DNA from: Microbispora hainanensis
Lineage (GTDB): Bacteria > Actinomycetota > Actinomycetes > Streptosporangiales > Streptosporangiaceae
Direction: 5' to 3'
Assembly (NCBI RefSeq): GCF_036186745.1
Contig: NZ_CP108086.1
Coordinates: 620,001 to 684,000 of the forward strand
DNA: 64,000 nucleotides
A program made the translations under genes and the position numbers. How positions within the stretch are numbered: the stretch's first letter is position 1; each line of letters begins with the position of its first letter. Under the pieces are notes generated by a model that was not told the DNA's origin, searched no databases, and was given only the letters and a program-made list of their open reading frames with translations. Of this stretch, positions 41,103 to 49,258 are shown piece by piece.

Positions 41103-42107
41103 TCACTCGCCGGGGTCCTCCCGGAGCACCCGGGCCGCGTCCCGGCACCGGGCCAGCGCCGCCTTGGCGTACGCGGGCGAGGCCCCGGCCAGGCCGCAGG
41201 CGGGGGTGAGCACGACCTGCTCGGCGAGCCGGGCGGGCGGGAAGCCGAGCCGCCGCCACAGCTCGACCGCCGGCTTGGCCACCACCCCGACATCGGCGAG
41301 CCGGGTGTCGATACCCGGCACGACGCCGAGGAACATCGCGAGCCCCTTCTCGATCGTCTCCCCGATGTGGTCCTCGTCGCGACGGCGCAGCAGCGCGGCG
41401 TCCACCGACACGCCCCGCGCCCCCGCCGTACGGATGACCTCGTACGGCACGTCCGGCGCGCAGCAGTGCACGACGGGAAAGGCGGGCGCGAGCGCGGACA
41501 GCACGGCCTTCAGCCGCTCGGCCGCGATCGGGGACTCGACGGCGGGCAGCCGCCCGAAGCCCGACGCGGTCGGCACCGTGCCCGCGAGCACCCCGGGCAG
41601 CCCCGGCTCGTCGATCTGGACGACGACGTCGGCTCCCGGAATCCGCCGCCGCACGTCCGCAACGTGCTGCGCCAGCCCCTCGGCCAGCGACTCGGTCAGG
41701 TCGCGTACGGCTCCCGCGTCGGCGAGCACCTTGTCGCCATGCCTGAGCTCGATCGCCCCGGCCAGCGTCAACGGCCCGCACGCCTGGATCTTGAACGGCC
41801 CCTCGTAGCCCTGGGAGACCTCCTCCAGCCCGTCGAGGTCGCGAACGAGATGGTCTCTGGCCCGCTTGAAATCCCGCCCCGGCCGGTCGGTGAGCCGCCA
41901 GCCGGACGGCTGCACCTCGACGGGCAGCTCGACCAGCAGCGACGCCGTACGGCCGATCATGTCGGCGCCGACGCCACGGGCGGGCAGCTCGGGCAGGTAG
42001 GGCATGGGCAGCTCGCCGAAGGCCGTTCTGACCGCCTCCAGGTGGTCCTCGCCCGGATAGGACCCCACCCCTGTTGCCGTGGCCTCGCTCCACGGATACT
42101 CGCTCAC
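41103..42107 (-). CDS. Cobalamin-independent methionine synthase-like protein (MetE C-terminal type)
   Basis: The 334-aa protein consists only of the MetE C-terminal-like barrel. It has TGVGSYPGEDHLEAV at the start, FKIQACGPLTLAGAI, VVVQIDEPGLPGVL, the metal region VVHCCAP, GVSVDAALL and the terminal LTPACGLAG. This short form occurs beside mnmA and ligA in many actinobacteria. The methyl donor is not known and it may not be the main methionine synthase. I chose the GTG at 42107 because TAAGCT ends 7 nt before it. The start faces the divergent MBL gene 19 bp away. Confidence 0.8.
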   Translation of the reverse strand: MSEYPWSEATATGVGSYPGEDHLEAVRTAFGELPMPYLPELPARGVGADMIGRTASLLVELPVEVQPSGWRLTDRPGRDFKRARDHLVRDLDGLEEVSQGYEGPFKIQACGPLTLAGAIELRHGDKVLADAGAVRDLTESLAEGLAQHVADVRRRIPGADVVVQIDEPGLPGVLAGTVPTASGFGRLPAVESPIAAERLKAVLSALAPAFPVVHCCAPDVPYEVIRTAGARGVSVDAALLRRRDEDHIGETIEKGLAMFLGVVPGIDTRLADVGVVAKPAVELWRRLGFPPARLAEQVVLTPACGLAGASPAYAKAALARCRDAARVLREDPGE

Positions 42108-42126
42108 GGTGACTAGCTTATGGATT
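42108..42126. promoter_or_regulatory. Overlapping divergent -10 boxes, both genes leaderless
   Basis: Within 19 bp, TAGCTT (42114-42119, plus) is 7 nt from the ATG at 42127. TAAGCT (42120-42115, minus) is 7 nt from the GTG at 42107. The two boxes overlap over 5 bp, so the promoters should exclude each other. No clear -35 on either side. Confidence 0.55.
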
Positions 42127-42759
42127 ATGAAACTCACCAAACTCGGTCACGCGTGCTGGCGGCTGGAGAAGGACGGGCGGACCCTCGTCATCGACCCCGG
42201 CTCGTTCAGCGGTCAAGGGCTCCTCGACGGCGCGGACGCCGTGCTGATCACTCACGAGCACTTCGACCACGTGGACGTCAACCTGTTCAAGAACGCGAGC
42301 CCTGACCTGGAGGTGTACACCTGCCAGGCCGTCGCCGACCAGCTCGGTCAGGTCCCGGGCAAGGTCCAGGTGGTCACCCATGGGGACGCCTTCGACACGG
42401 CGGGATTCCATGTGCGGGCGGTCGGCGAGTGGCACGCGGTCAACCTGCCCGACGTCCCGCCCGTGCAGAACGTCGGTTTCTTCGTGGACGACGAGGTGTT
42501 CTATCCCGGTGACGCGCTCACGCCTCCGGGCGCGGACGTGCCCACGCTGCTCGTGCCGACCAACGCGCCGTGGCTGAAGGGCGCGGAGATGATCATGTAT
42601 CTGCGCTACGTCCGGCCCGCGCGGGCGTACTCGACCCACGACGGGCTCGTCAACGACATCGGCGCGACGCTGATCGACAACTGGCTCGGCATGGAGGCCG
42701 GCCGGCAGAAGGCCGACTTCCGCCGGATCCCCGTCGGGGAGTCCGTCGAGATCTCCTGA
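42127..42759 (+). CDS. MBL-fold metal-dependent hydrolase
   Basis: The 210-aa protein has the UlaG/lactamase_B_2-like layout: MKLTKLGHACWRLEKDG, VIDPGSF, ITHEHFDHVD (HxHxDH metal motif), AVGEWHAVN, VFYPGDAL and the late metal His in AYSTHDG. It is a cytosolic hydrolase with unknown substrate. The stop is 2 nt from the convergent mnmA stop. Probably leaderless. Confidence 0.85.
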   Translation: MKLTKLGHACWRLEKDGRTLVIDPGSFSGQGLLDGADAVLITHEHFDHVDVNLFKNASPDLEVYTCQAVADQLGQVPGKVQVVTHGDAFDTAGFHVRAVGEWHAVNLPDVPPVQNVGFFVDDEVFYPGDALTPPGADVPTLLVPTNAPWLKGAEMIMYLRYVRPARAYSTHDGLVNDIGATLIDNWLGMEAGRQKADFRRIPVGESVEIS

Positions 42760-42761
42760 GC

Positions 42762-43847
42762 TCAGACAGCCGAGGCGATCGTGGCGGAGCCGATGACGGC
42801 ATCCCCGTCGTACAGAACGGCCCCCTGACCCGCCGCGACGCCGGTCGCCGGGCGGTCGAGCTGGATGTGCAGCTCGCCGCCGGACACCTGGGCACGGCAG
42901 CCGTACACCTCGCCGTGCGCCCGAAGCTGCACCGTGCAGGTGATCGGGGCGAGCGGCTCCGGCAGCCGCCCGTTCCACACCGGCCGCTCCCCCACGATGG
43001 AGGTCACCTCCAGGGAGGAACGCGGCCCGACGGTGACCGTGTTGGACACCGGCTCGATCGACAGCACGTAACGGGGCCTGCCGTCGGCGGCCGGCTGGTC
43101 GATGTGCAGGCCCTTGCGCTGCCCGATCGTGAAGCCGTACGCCCCCTGGTGGCTGCCGACCACCCGGCCGGTGAGCGCGTCGACGATCGGCCCCTCGGCC
43201 GCGCCGAGCCGCTCGGCGAGGAACGCCCGGGTGTCGCCGTCGGCGATGAAGCAGATGTCGTGGCTGTCGGGCTTGTCGGCGACGGTCAGCCCGCGCCGCG
43301 CCGCCTCCTCGCGCACCTGCGCCTTGGTCGAGCCGCCCAGCGGGAAGATCGCGTGCGCGAGCTGCTCGCGGGTGAGCACGCCCAGCACGTACGACTGGTC
43401 CTTGGCGTCGTCGACGCTGCGCCGCAGCACGCCGTCCTCCAGCCGCGCGTGGTGGCCGGTGGCGACGGCGTCGAAGCCGAGCGCGAGCGCCCGGTCGAGC
43501 ACCGCCTCGAACTTGATCTTCTCGTTGCAGCGCAGGCAGGGGTTGGGGGTGCGCCCGGCGGCGTACTCGCTGACGAAGTCGTCGACCACGTCGCGATGGA
43601 AGCGTTCCGCCATGTCCCACACGTAGAAGGGGATGCCGATGACGTCGGCCGCCCGGCGCGCGTCGCGGGCGTCCTCCAGGGTGCAGCACCCGCGCGCGCC
43701 GGTGCGATAGGACTGCGGGTTGGACGACAGCGCCAGATGGACGCCGGTCACGTCGTGCCCCGCCTCGGCGATCCGAGCGGCGGCCACCGCGGAGTCGACC
43801 CCGCCGGACATGGCCGCGAGGACGCGAAGCTTTCGTGTGGAACCCAT
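42762..43847 (-). CDS. mnmA: tRNA-specific 2-thiouridylase
   Basis: The 361-aa ATP pyrophosphatase makes 2-thiouridine at position 34 of tRNA. It has the PP-loop SGGVDSAV (14-21), a GCCTLED motif, the nucleophile in [12 protein letters not shown] (Cys104), and the second catalytic cysteine in [15 protein letters not shown]-terminal beta-barrel follows. It needs persulfide sulfur from a cysteine desulfurase; such a gene lies 3.5 kb away on the same strand. Confidence 0.95.
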   Translation of the reverse strand: MGSTRKLRVLAAMSGGVDSAVAAARIAEAGHDVTGVHLALSSNPQSYRTGARGCCTLEDARDARRAADVIGIPFYVWDMAERFHRDVVDDFVSEYAAGRTPNPCLRCNEKIKFEAVLDRALALGFDAVATGHHARLEDGVLRRSVDDAKDQSYVLGVLTREQLAHAIFPLGGSTKAQVREEAARRGLTVADKPDSHDICFIADGDTRAFLAERLGAAEGPIVDALTGRVVGSHQGAYGFTIGQRKGLHIDQPAADGRPRYVLSIEPVSNTVTVGPRSSLEVTSIVGERPVWNGRLPEPLAPITCTVQLRAHGEVYGCRAQVSGGELHIQLDRPATGVAAGQGAVLYDGDAVIGSATIASAV

Positions 43848-43923
43848 AACAGTTCGAGGTTACCGCCCGCGGAGCCGCGCCCGCGTTGGCATCGGGGCGG
43901 GCGGGCTGGGAGGATGCGGGGTC

Positions 43924-44964
43924 ATGCGACTGTTCGGGCGCAAGAGCGAGTCCGCCGACCCCGCCGAGGCCATCGCGGCCTTCTGGACCTGGTGGGACGA
44001 GGCACGTCCCCAGATCGACGCGCACGTCGAGGCGGAGGACCCCGAGGCCCTGTTCGAGATGATCGGCCCCGCCGTCACCGCCCTTCACCCCTCCCTCGTC
44101 TGGGAGATCGCTCCCGGCCGCATGGCCGTGAACGCCCTGGTCGTCAGCGCGTCGAACGACCCGGAGCTGCGGCCGTTCGCCCACCGGTGGGCCCTGGCCG
44201 CGCCGCCCGCGGACGCGATGTGGGAGTTCTATCCGTCGCGGCAGGCGAACCCGCAGGCCGCCGATCTGACGGTCGACGTCGGCGGGCGGGAGTTCGGGCT
44301 CGACCGGCTGGTGGTGGCCTTGCGCGTGCCGCCGGGCTCGCCGCGCGTGGACGTCACCGCGTTCCACCCGATCTTCCCCGACGTGGACGACGACACCCGG
44401 ACGGAGGCGGCCTTCCTCGCGCTCGACTGGCTGCTGGGCGAGGACGAGGTGGCCCGCTGGGTCGGCGAGATCGTGGCCGCCGAGTTCGAGCCGATCGACG
44501 CGCTCCCCGCGATCCACCTGCCCTCGGTCGTCGCCGAGGTGGCGGAGGAGTTCAAGGAGGAGCAGTGGGCGCTCCTCGAAGGCCGCACCGCCACCGGCGG
44601 ACGGCTGACCGCGACCGCCCGCTATCCCCTCAGGCCGGTCGACTTCCCGCTGTTCGACCAGCACATCACCGTCACCCTGCCCTACCGGGAGGCCGACGGC
44701 GACGGGCTGCCGGCAGGGGCCTCCCTGGACGCGCTGGGCGAGTTCGAGGAGCGGCTGAACGAACGGCTGGCCGCGCTCGGCTCGGCCGTCCTGGTGGCCC
44801 ACCTGAGCGCCGACCGCAGCCGGGTGATGCACCTCTACGCCGACCCCGCGGCGGCCGTGCCGTCCGTCGTCGAGGAGGTCGCCGCCGGGTGGAAGGAGGG
44901 GCGCGCCCACGTCGACGTGGCCGAGGACCCCTCCTGGAGCGCGGTGGCCCACTTCCTGACCTGA
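43924..44964 (+). CDS. Hypothetical protein with a DUF695-like C-terminal region
   Basis: The 346-aa acidic protein begins MRLFGRKSESADPAEAIAAF. The first 180 residues hold a conserved-looking segment (PSLVWEIAPGRMAVNALVVS). The last 110 residues (TARYPLRPVDFPLFDQHITV, then DGLPAGASLDALGEFEERL and ending MHLYAD) resemble DUF695 domains. No catalytic motif, signal or membrane segment. The start is the ATG with GGAGGATGCGGGG upstream. It belongs to an accessory block between mnmA and the cysteine desulfurase. Confidence 0.65.
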   Translation: MRLFGRKSESADPAEAIAAFWTWWDEARPQIDAHVEAEDPEALFEMIGPAVTALHPSLVWEIAPGRMAVNALVVSASNDPELRPFAHRWALAAPPADAMWEFYPSRQANPQAADLTVDVGGREFGLDRLVVALRVPPGSPRVDVTAFHPIFPDVDDDTRTEAAFLALDWLLGEDEVARWVGEIVAAEFEPIDALPAIHLPSVVAEVAEEFKEEQWALLEGRTATGGRLTATARYPLRPVDFPLFDQHITVTLPYREADGDGLPAGASLDALGEFEERLNERLAALGSAVLVAHLSADRSRVMHLYADPAAAVPSVVEEVAAGWKEGRAHVDVAEDPSWSAVAHFLT

Positions 44965-45024
44965 ACCGGGAATAGAGCGCGTTTCACGCCATAACGGGCG
45001 GGCACCCCGCGATAAGACGCGACG

Positions 45025-45042
45025 CGCGGGCGAGCGCCCGCG
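45025..45042 (+). terminator. Perfect GC hairpin in the gap before the Rieske gene
   Basis: CGCGGGCG-AG-CGCCCGCG, 60 nt after the DUF695-like gene. It has no T-tract. May be a terminator of the upstream gene. Confidence 0.4.
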
Positions 45043-45098
45043 TTCCGCCCGTTCCCCGCAGGCTGCGGGGCCGATCCGGCGAGGGATTGGGGTCGGAC

Positions 45099-46019
45099 AT
45101 GGCTCAGCGCACACTGGACCGGTTGCTGAACGCGATCGAAGGCGACGGCCGCCTCGACCGGCCCGGTCATCGGCTGGAACAAGGCCTCGGCTTCGCCGAG
45201 AACCTTCTCGGGGTCACCCAAGGCCGCGCCCGCGGCCTCCTGCACGGCGTCTGGCTGGGGCACCCGCTCCACCCGGCGCTCACCGACATCCCGATCGGGT
45301 CCTGGACGACGGCGCTGGTCCTGGACCTCACCGGGCAGAAGCGCGCGGCGCGCACGGCCGTGGGAGTCGGCATCGCGGGTGCGCTGGCCGCGATGGCGAC
45401 CGGCCTGCACGACTGGCAGTACACGCACGACAACGCCCGGCGCATCGGCATGGTCCACGGCGCGCTCAACACGGTCGCCCTCGGCCTGTACGGCTGGTCG
45501 TGGCTGCAGCGGGGCCGGGGACACCACCTGCGGGGACGGCTCGCCACCCTGCTCGGCTATCCCCTGATCATGGCCAGCGGGTTCCTGGGCGGCACGCTCG
45601 TCTTCCGCCACCGGATCGGGGTCGACCAGAGCGTCGGGCAGCACGAACCACGTCGCTTCACCCGCGTGCTGGCCGAGCGCGACCTGGCCGACGGCAGCCC
45701 CCGCCGGGTGCGGGCGGGCGACGTGGAGGTCGTCCTGGTCCGCGCGGACGGCCGCATCCACGCCCTGGAGAACGCCTGCCCGCACCTGCGCGGCCCGCTG
45801 TCGGACGGCTGGCTCCGGGACGGCGCCCTCACCTGTCCCTGGCACGGCAGCCAGTTCGAGCTGTCCAGCGGGGAGAGCCTGAACGGCCCGGCCACCGCAC
45901 CGGCGCCGTGCTTCCAGACCCGCGTACGCCACGGGTGGATCGAGGTGCGCCGCGCGCCGGTCGTGGCCACCGCGCCGCCCGGCAGCGCGCTGGTCCACCA
46001 GCAGGAGGTGCAGCCGTGA
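45099..46019 (+). CDS. DUF2231 membrane domain fused to a Rieske [2Fe-2S] domain
   Basis: The 306-aa protein has an N-terminal DUF2231-like part (about 35-185) with HGVWLGHPLHPALTDIPIGSW and four hydrophobic helices. A C-terminal Rieske domain (about 200-295) has ligands in NACPHLRGPLSDGW and LTCPWHGSQFELSSG. DUF2231 proteins may bind haem. The fusion suggests a membrane redox protein. Its stop overlaps the hemerythrin start by 4 nt (GTGA). Confidence 0.85.
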   Translation: MAQRTLDRLLNAIEGDGRLDRPGHRLEQGLGFAENLLGVTQGRARGLLHGVWLGHPLHPALTDIPIGSWTTALVLDLTGQKRAARTAVGVGIAGALAAMATGLHDWQYTHDNARRIGMVHGALNTVALGLYGWSWLQRGRGHHLRGRLATLLGYPLIMASGFLGGTLVFRHRIGVDQSVGQHEPRRFTRVLAERDLADGSPRRVRAGDVEVVLVRADGRIHALENACPHLRGPLSDGWLRDGALTCPWHGSQFELSSGESLNGPATAPAPCFQTRVRHGWIEVRRAPVVATAPPGSALVHQQEVQP

Positions 46020-46570
46020 GGAGAAGGTCATCGGCGCTCACGGAGGTGCGTGAGGCGCCCTCCCTGCAGGAGCGGAAGACGGCGACGCGGGTGCTCGTGG
46101 AGCACCACGAGGTGCTGCGCGGCCTCCTGCGGGAGCTGGCGGAGACGCCGCGCTCCGAGCCCGGACGGCGGCGGGCGCTCACCGACGAGCTGTTCGACGA
46201 GCTGTGGATGCACGAACGGATCGAGGAGGACGTCTTCTATCCCGCCGTGCGCGACATCACTCCGGCCATCGCGGCGGCGTGGTCCGAGCACCGCCAACTC
46301 ACCGACCAGCTCGCGGCGCTCGTGCGGGCCGACCCGAGCAGCGAGCGGTTCGACCGGGAGCTGGGCGTGCTGCACGACGTGCTGGTGTCACACGCCCACC
46401 TGGACGAGGAACTCCGGATGTTCCCCGAGGTCGAGCGCTTCGCGGACGAGGAACTGCTCGTCGACGTGGGCGACAGCCTCCAGACCCGCCTGGACCAACT
46501 GCGCTCGTCACAGCGCATCCGCGCGTTCCTCCGCCTGGAGCGGGCGCTGCTGCGCCGTACGGCCCGATAG
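46016..46570 (+). CDS. Hemerythrin HHE-domain protein
   Basis: The 184-aa protein has the four-helix HHE domain with ligands visible in LVEHHEVLRGL, WMHERIEEDVFYPAV, SEHRQLTDQL and SHAHLDEELRMFPEVE. A di-iron site for O2 or NO binding or sensing is expected. The GTG start has GGAGGTG 5 nt upstream and overlaps the Rieske stop, so the two are made together. Confidence 0.88.
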   Translation: MRRRSSALTEVREAPSLQERKTATRVLVEHHEVLRGLLRELAETPRSEPGRRRALTDELFDELWMHERIEEDVFYPAVRDITPAIAAAWSEHRQLTDQLAALVRADPSSERFDRELGVLHDVLVSHAHLDEELRMFPEVERFADEELLVDVGDSLQTRLDQLRSSQRIRAFLRLERALLRRTAR

Positions 46571-46580
46571 CCGGGCGTGA

Positions 46581-46898
46581 TCACGGGTCGGCCTCGCTCC
46601 GGCCGGTCGGGATTTCGCCGCGGGCGACCTCGAGGAATCTTGTGACCAGGGGGTTCCGGTCGTCGCGACGCCAGGCCGCCGCGACGGCGGTGCGTGCGTC
46701 GTTCGGCTCGATCCGGCGGTAGGCGACACCTTTGAGGCGGATCCGGCGGATGCTCGCCGGGGCGAGCGACACTCCCAGTCCTGCCTCGACGAGCGCGCAG
46801 ACCGTCTGCCATTCGATCGCCTGCCGGCCGAGGCGGGGTTCGAAACCCGCGCTGCGGCACACGTCGAGGATACCGAGCGACGCATGATCATGAGTGGA
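46581..46898 (-). pseudogene. Remnant of a LysR-type regulator (C-terminal third)
   Basis: The minus-strand frame reads as the end of a LysR effector-binding domain: ILDVCRSAGFEPRLG, then QTVCALVEAGLGVSLAPASI and VAAAWRRDDRNPLVTRFLEV. The N-terminal helix-turn-helix and about 190 residues are missing. The region where they should be is occupied by the RidA gene on the other strand. Probably a deletion scar near 46890. Confidence 0.7.
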
Positions 46899-47282
46899 TC
46901 CACCTTCGAAGAGGAGATCGGCTACGCGCGGGCGGTGATCGACGGCGACTGGGTGCACGTGTCCGGGACGACCGGGTTCGACTACGCGACCATGACGATC
47001 TCCGCCGACGTGGTCGAGCAGGCCGAGCAGTGCCTGCGCAACGTCGAATCGGCGCTGGCCGAGGCGGGTTGCTCGTTCGCCGACGTCGTCCGGGTCAGAT
47101 ATCTGCTGCCCGACCGTGCGGACTTCGCGCCGTGCTGGCCGACCCTGCGCCGCTGCTTCGGCGACGTCCGCCCAGCCGCGACGATGCTCGTGTGCGGACT
47201 CTCCGATCCCCGCATGAAGTTCGAGATGGAGGTCTGCGCACGACGGCCCGCAGCGCCGAGGCCCGCGGCCGCTGCTCGCTGA
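46884..47282 (+). CDS. RidA/YjgF-family protein
   Basis: The 132-aa protein has FEEEIGYARAVIDGDWVHVS, TGFDYATMTISADVVEQAEQ, then RVRYLLPDRADF and RPAATMLVCGLSDPRMKFEMEV. This is the RidA fold that hydrolyses reactive enamines/imines or has related roles. The catalytic Arg of classical RidA (RPAxxxVxxLP) is present as RPAATMLVCGLSDP. The tail is Ala/Pro-rich. The first 15 bp overlap the LysR remnant. Confidence 0.85.
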   Translation: MIMSGSTFEEEIGYARAVIDGDWVHVSGTTGFDYATMTISADVVEQAEQCLRNVESALAEAGCSFADVVRVRYLLPDRADFAPCWPTLRRCFGDVRPAATMLVCGLSDPRMKFEMEVCARRPAAPRPAAAAR

Positions 47283-47370
47283 CCGGCGGGACGAACGCCC
47301 CGCGAGTCGCCTCGTACGCGCTGCCGGGGAAGCCGTCGAGGCGCGGGCATCAAGGGACGATCAGGGCGGG

Positions 47371-48525
47371 TTATGACAGGCCGGCGCGGCGGGCGCGCTC
47401 GACCACGTGCCCGATGACCCCCGCGACCCGGTCGACGTCCTCCTTCACCGAGGTGTGACCGAGGGAGAAACGCAGCGAGCCGCGGGCGCGCGCGCCGTCC
47501 TGGCCCATGGCGAGCAACACGTGGGACGGCTGGGCGACCCCGGCCGAGCAGGCCGAGCCCGTGGAGCACTCGACGCCCTTGGCGTCGAGCAGCATGAGCA
47601 GGGCGTCCCCCTCGCAGCCGGGGAACGAGAAGTGGGCGTTGCCGGGCAGCCGGTTCACCGGGTCGCCGTTCAGCACGACGTCGGGCACGGCCAGCCGTAC
47701 GCGCTCGATCAGGTCGTCGCGCAGCGCCGACAGCCGCTCGGCCGTGGCGGGCTGCCGCGCGACGGCCGTCTCGACCGCCGTGGCGAACCCGGCGATGGCC
47801 GGCGCGTCCAGGGTGCCGGAGCGGATGTCGCGCTCCTGCCCGCCGCCGTGCAGGACGGGCACCGGATCGACGCCCCGGGCCAGCAGCAGCGCCCCGACGC
47901 CCACGGGACCGCCGACCTTGTGACCGGAGACGGTCATGGCGTCCACGCCGGACTCGGCGAACGACACCGGGAGCTGGCCGACCGCCTGCACCGCGTCGGT
48001 GTGGAAGGGGATGCCGTATTCGTGGGCGATGCCGGCCAGCACGCGCACCGGCTGCACGGTGCCCACCTCGTTGTTGGCCCACATGACGCTCACCAGGGCC
48101 ACGTCGTCCGGGTCGCGGGCGATGGCCTCGCGCAGCGTCTCCGGATGCACCCGGCCCCGCTCGTCCACCTCCAGCAGCTCGACCCGGGCGCCGTGGTTGT
48201 CGCCGAGCCAGTGGGCGGGATCGAGGGCGGCGTGGTGCTCGACCGAGCTGATGAGGATCCTGGGCCGCTTCCTCGCCCAGAACAGGCCCTTGATGGCGAG
48301 GTTGTCGGCCTCGGTGCCGCCGGCCGTGAACACGACCTCGCTGGGCCGGGCGCCGAGCGCGCACGCGATCGTCTCGCGCGACTCCTCGACGACCCGGCGG
48401 GCCCGGCGGCCCGCCGCGTGCAGGGACGAGGGATTGCCGACCTGACCGAGCTGGGCGGTCATCGCCTCGATCGCCTCGGGCAGCATCGGCGTGGTCGAGG
48501 CATGGTCCAGATAAGCAGCTCCCAC
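47371..48525 (-). CDS. Cysteine desulfurase (NifS/IscS family)
   Basis: The 384-aa PLP enzyme moves sulfur from cysteine. It has [30 protein letters not shown], the PLP lysine in [15 protein letters not shown], and the catalytic cysteine in [13 protein letters not shown]. It is the probable sulfur donor for MnmA; the two are neighbours in other actinobacteria (for example M. tuberculosis iscS-trmU). The GTG at 48525 fits the domain start, and an upstream GTG would add 11 residues. Confidence 0.92.
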   Translation of the reverse strand: MGAAYLDHASTTPMLPEAIEAMTAQLGQVGNPSSLHAAGRRARRVVEESRETIACALGARPSEVVFTAGGTEADNLAIKGLFWARKRPRILISSVEHHAALDPAHWLGDNHGARVELLEVDERGRVHPETLREAIARDPDDVALVSVMWANNEVGTVQPVRVLAGIAHEYGIPFHTDAVQAVGQLPVSFAESGVDAMTVSGHKVGGPVGVGALLLARGVDPVPVLHGGGQERDIRSGTLDAPAIAGFATAVETAVARQPATAERLSALRDDLIERVRLAVPDVVLNGDPVNRLPGNAHFSFPGCEGDALLMLLDAKGVECSTGSACSAGVAQPSHVLLAMGQDGARARGSLRFSLGHTSVKEDVDRVAGVIGHVVERARRAGLS

Positions 48526-48602
48526 GACCCCTCCCAAACACGTGATCCAGCCCACCAAGCGTATCCGGGCGGGCGGAGATCCCGGGCACGAGTCGCAACT
48601 TA

Positions 48603-48621
48603 ACCGTCCAGACGGTACAGT
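48603..48621 (+). promoter_or_regulatory. Operator palindrome overlapping a TetR-gene promoter
   Basis: The perfect palindrome ACCGTC-CA-GACGGT (48603-48616) is followed with one base overlap by TACAGT (48616-48621), 7 nt before the GTG start. It is likely the autoregulatory site of the TetR protein. The same site could also serve the divergent cysteine desulfurase promoter. Confidence 0.65.
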
Positions 48622-48628
48622 AGACGCC

Positions 48629-49120
48629 GTGAGGAGAGATGAACTGCTGGACGCGGCCGAGGGCCTGCTGCAGGATCAGGGCGCCCAGGCCCTGACCCTG
48701 GCGGCGGTGGCCGAGCGCGCCGGGGTCAGCAAGGGCGGTCTCCTCTATCACTTCGCGAGCAAGGACGCGCTCGTCAAAGGCATGATCGAGCGCCTGATCG
48801 CCGACTTCGACGCCCTCATCGAGGCGCAGTCGGAGAGCACCTACACCCGGGCGTACGTCGCCGCGACGTTCGAGGCCCTGGAGACCGGCCGGCTGCGACG
48901 ATGGGCCGTGGTGACGGGCGCGGCCGGCGACCCCGAACTGCTCGCGCCGCTGCGCGGGGCGATGAACCGCTGGATGCGGCAGGGCCTGGAGGACGAGCCC
49001 GACCCCCTGACCTCTCAGGTCGTACGGCTGGCCTGTGAGGGCGTCTGGGAGGTCGCCACCCACTGCGCGGGGATCATCGACTACACCGCGATCCGCGCCA
49101 AGCTGCTCGCCCTGTTGTAA
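48629..49120 (+). CDS. TetR/AcrR-family transcriptional regulator
   Basis: The 163-aa regulator has an N-terminal helix-turn-helix (about 3-50: [20 protein letters not shown], then [20 protein letters not shown]). A short helical ligand domain follows. It is followed by an MFS transporter on the same strand, the usual regulator-pump arrangement. The operator palindrome is just upstream. The GTG start is chosen from the TACAGT spacing; an upstream GTG (48542) would place the operator inside the coding region. Confidence 0.88.
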   Translation: MRRDELLDAAEGLLQDQGAQALTLAAVAERAGVSKGGLLYHFASKDALVKGMIERLIADFDALIEAQSESTYTRAYVAATFEALETGRLRRWAVVTGAAGDPELLAPLRGAMNRWMRQGLEDEPDPLTSQVVRLACEGVWEVATHCAGIIDYTAIRAKLLALL

Positions 49121-49258
49121 CGCGCCGCTCGCGGCTCTCTGACCTTCACCTGGTGGTCGCCCTTCCTTCCGGCTCTGCCGTGAAAGGGCGACCTGCTGGT
49201 GTCTGCCCGTAAATCCGGGCCTGGAAACCCACTTGACTCACCTGGAAAGGAAGCTGTG

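Noticed and set aside
42118-45114. 998-aa open frame on the minus strand across three genes
   Set aside because: It runs through MBL hydrolase, mnmA and the DUF695-like gene, all supported in other frames. Composition is that of a shadow frame.
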